NCBI GenBank assembly: GCA_039936115.1
Contig: JBDTIZ010000021.1
Location: forward strand, 1-26,212
From: DATIJJ01 sp039936115
Lineage (GTDB): Bacteria > Pseudomonadota > Gammaproteobacteria > DSM-16500
Direction of reading: 5' to 3'
DNA: 26,212 nucleotides
Below the pieces are notes generated by a model, which searched no databases, was not told the origin of the DNA, and worked only from the letters and a program-made list of their open reading frames with translations. Of this stretch, positions 24,656-26,212 are shown piece after piece; position 1 is the first letter of the stretch; the number at the start of each line of letters is the position of its first letter. Both the position numbers and the translations under genes were made by a program.

Positions 24656-26014
24656 TTGTTGACTATGCTGATTTCAATCCTTGGTATTTTTCTAACATTA
24701 TTTTTAATTGTTGGAATACACGAGTTTGGACATTTTTTTGCGGCAAGAATGTTAGGTATCAAAGTATTACGTTTTTCGATTGGTTTTGGTAAATCGCTTT
24801 GGAGCAGATCTGATAAAAAAGGCACTGAATATGTTCTTGCCGCGATTCCTCTAGGTGGTTATGTCAAAATGTTAGATGAAAGTGAAGGCGATGTTGCAAT
24901 AGAAGAATTGCATCTCGCCTTTAATCAACAACCCTTTTACAAAAAATTTATTGTCGTTATTGCAGGCCCTCTATCCAATTTAATTTTCGCGTTTACGTTG
25001 TATTGGATCTTATTCGTGGTGGGTTTTGTTAGCATTGCCCCTGTAATTGGTAAAGTTGTTCCTGAGTCAATTGCCGCCAGTGCTGGACTAAAACCCCAAG
25101 AAGAAATTATTAGTGTTGATAACAAATCCACGGCAAGTTGGATGTCGGTTGCTATTCGTGTTTTAGCGCATACTGGCGACACTGATCAGCTGAAACTTCA
25201 GACCGCTCGTGCAACTAACAAACAAAATACTCGCTCCTACACGCTTGATTTAACGCATTGGCATATGGATGATTTAAAGCCGGATCCTTTGACTAGCTTA
25301 GGCTTAATTCCTTTCCAACCAGAAATCCCGCTAGTGATTGCAACCATTTTGCCGGAGAGTCCTGCTGTAAAATCTAATTTAAAAGTGGGAGATAAAATTA
25401 CTGCTTTAGACAATAAACCCATAAAAACCTGGACTGATTTGCTGACAGAGATAGATAAACGTCCAGCGGAAAAGTTGTCTCTTACAATTAATCGAAAAGG
25501 ACAAATACAAACAATTTATCTTACAACAGATTTTAAACGCGATATGTTTTTTCAAAAACACGGATTTATAGGGATATCACCACAATTTAGTTGGCCAGAA
25601 AATTTTATCCGTAAGAATAAATATGGGCCGGTTGAAGCGCTTTCTCATGCTTGGCAAAATACCTATGATTTTACCTATTTAAATTTCATGGTGATTGGAA
25701 AATTATTGACGGGAAAAGTTTCGCTACAAAGTTTAGGCGGCCCAATCTCGATTTTTGAAAATGCAGGTAGTGCTTTAAATCTTGGTATTGTGCCATTTAT
25801 GAGTTTCTTAGCTTTTTTGAGCATTTCAATTGGCGTGATAAATGTTTTTCCTCTTCCTGGACTAGATGGTGGTCATATTCTTTTTCAAGTCATCGAAGCC
25901 ATCAAGGGACGCCCTATTTCGCCTAAGTATATGGCTTTTTTCTATCGGATTGGCATTATTGTTTTATTGCTGCTGGTTGTGCAAGCGGTTGTAAATGATT
26001 TGCTTCGGTTGTAA
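24656..26014 (+). CDS. rseP: Site-2 zinc protease RseP
   Basis: Intramembrane metalloprotease that cuts the anti-sigma factor RseA and remnant signal peptides. It has 452 residues against 450 in E. coli, with strong similarity throughout. Zinc motif HEFGH is at 22-26, and the third ligand is Asp404 in PLPGLDGGH. Two PDZ domains (about 127-200, VVPESIAASAGLKPQEE; 222-300, ILPESPAVKSNLKVGDK) and AIPLGGYVKMLDE are also present. The start is taken as TTG at 24656, because GAAGAGG lies 8 bases upstream; the ATG at 24665 would be 17 bases from it. It follows rlpA by 3 bases. In E. coli rseP is in the dxr-cdsA-rseP-bamA region, so this location is unusual. Confidence 0.95.
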   Translation: MLTMLISILGIFLTLFLIVGIHEFGHFFAARMLGIKVLRFSIGFGKSLWSRSDKKGTEYVLAAIPLGGYVKMLDESEGDVAIEELHLAFNQQPFYKKFIVVIAGPLSNLIFAFTLYWILFVVGFVSIAPVIGKVVPESIAASAGLKPQEEIISVDNKSTASWMSVAIRVLAHTGDTDQLKLQTARATNKQNTRSYTLDLTHWHMDDLKPDPLTSLGLIPFQPEIPLVIATILPESPAVKSNLKVGDKITALDNKPIKTWTDLLTEIDKRPAEKLSLTINRKGQIQTIYLTTDFKRDMFFQKHGFIGISPQFSWPENFIRKNKYGPVEALSHAWQNTYDFTYLNFMVIGKLLTGKVSLQSLGGPISIFENAGSALNLGIVPFMSFLAFLSISIGVINVFPLPGLDGGHILFQVIEAIKGRPISPKYMAFFYRIGIIVLLLLVVQAVVNDLLRL

Positions 26015-26033
26015 CTGAATTGTCATTGCGGAG

Positions 26034-26063
26034 CTATCATACCCGCGAAGGCGGAAATGATAG
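26034..26063 (+). terminator. Hairpin after rseP, possible end of operon
   Basis: CTATCAT (26034-26040) pairs with ATGATAG (26057-26063), and CCGC (26043-26046) with GCGG (26051-26054), giving an 11-bp stem with a small internal loop. It is followed by GTTTCTTTGTT, a broken T-run. It may be a weak terminator or part of the adjacent repeat cassette. Confidence 0.45.
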
Positions 26064-26113
26064 GTTTCTTTGTTACGATAGCGAGAAAAAATCTGCAACA
26101 ATACCCGTCGTCT

Positions 26114-26184
26114 CGCACGCTTTAAGTCACACTGTCGCCCCGCACGCCTTAAGCCGCACTGTCACCCCGCACTTGTTGCGGGGT
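26114..26184. repeat. 27-bp tandem repeat plus 8-bp palindrome
   Basis: Two 27-base units (26114-26140 and 26141-26167) agree at 23 positions, with all four differences being transitions. A third unit begins at 26168 but turns into a hairpin: ACCCCGCA (26164-26171) with TGCGGGGT (26177-26184). The reading frame across this DNA has no protein-like features. The motif GTCATT occurs at 26022 and again at the right edge, suggesting more copies beyond. Confidence 0.75.
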
Positions 26185-26212
26185 CTGGAATCAAAAACAT
26201 AAAAAAGTCATT

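Noticed and set aside
26114..26184. Tandem repeats considered as a CRISPR array
   Set aside because: The units are directly adjacent with no unique spacers, and there are no cas genes in the window.
26020..26202. A 60-codon open frame in the right-edge repeats
   Set aside because: Its sequence is translated tandem repeat (HALSHTVAPHALSRTV), with no ribosome site.

Overview
The window is a chromosomal stretch of an AT-rich gammaproteobacterium. The proteins resemble E. coli-type orthologues closely: Kbl and Tdh, HtpG, and the PBP2/RodA/MltB/RlpA cluster, plus RseP. The base composition, a PagL-like lipid A enzyme and many palindromic intergenic repeats would fit a Legionellales or Coxiella-like lineage, but that placement is inference. 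There are no phage, plasmid, IS, tRNA, rRNA or CRISPR features. No stretch over 300 bases lacks a gene; the longest gene-free piece is the last 198 bases, which hold repeats.

Layout. (1) 1-2212: kbl-tdh, the threonine-to-glycine catabolic pair; kbl is cut by the left edge. (2) 2270-2773: a small orphan membrane protein, followed by a 122-bp palindromic element. (3) 2930-7649, minus strand: M17 aminopeptidase, alanine dehydrogenase and the chaperone htpG. Each intergenic gap carries a different palindromic element, and htpG has a textbook heat-shock (sigma-32) promoter. (4) 7763-8260, minus strand: a small exported protein of unknown function, divergent from (5) 8404-11036: a CBS-domain protein and a DUF255/YyaL thioredoxin-fold protein. 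(6) 11113-14628: an 1171-residue iron-sulfur flavoprotein with its own strong promoter. It looks like a single-chain fusion of a GltD/NfnB-type and a PyrK/NfnA-type subunit. (7) 14723-15385, minus strand: an O-methyltransferase with a good terminator. (8) 15453-18872: LemA, an HtpX-like M48 protease and a DUF2339 polytopic membrane protein. (9) 19007-19555: a PagL-like outer-membrane lipid A deacylase. (10) 19621-26014: a tight five-gene envelope operon, mrdA-rodA-mltB-rlpA-rseP, then a repeat cassette to the right edge.

How the genes work together. Kbl and Tdh turn threonine into glycine and acetyl-CoA. With the M17 peptidase and alanine dehydrogenase they suggest amino acids as a carbon source. 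The right third is an envelope block: PBP2 and RodA are the transpeptidase/glycosyltransferase pair of the rod-shape elongasome, MltB and RlpA are peptidoglycan lytic enzymes, and RseP is the site-2 protease of envelope stress. RseP sits where E. coli has dacA. The two items most worth following are the fused Nfn-like oxidoreductase and the diversity of intergenic palindromes. I see no clearly new multi-gene system.
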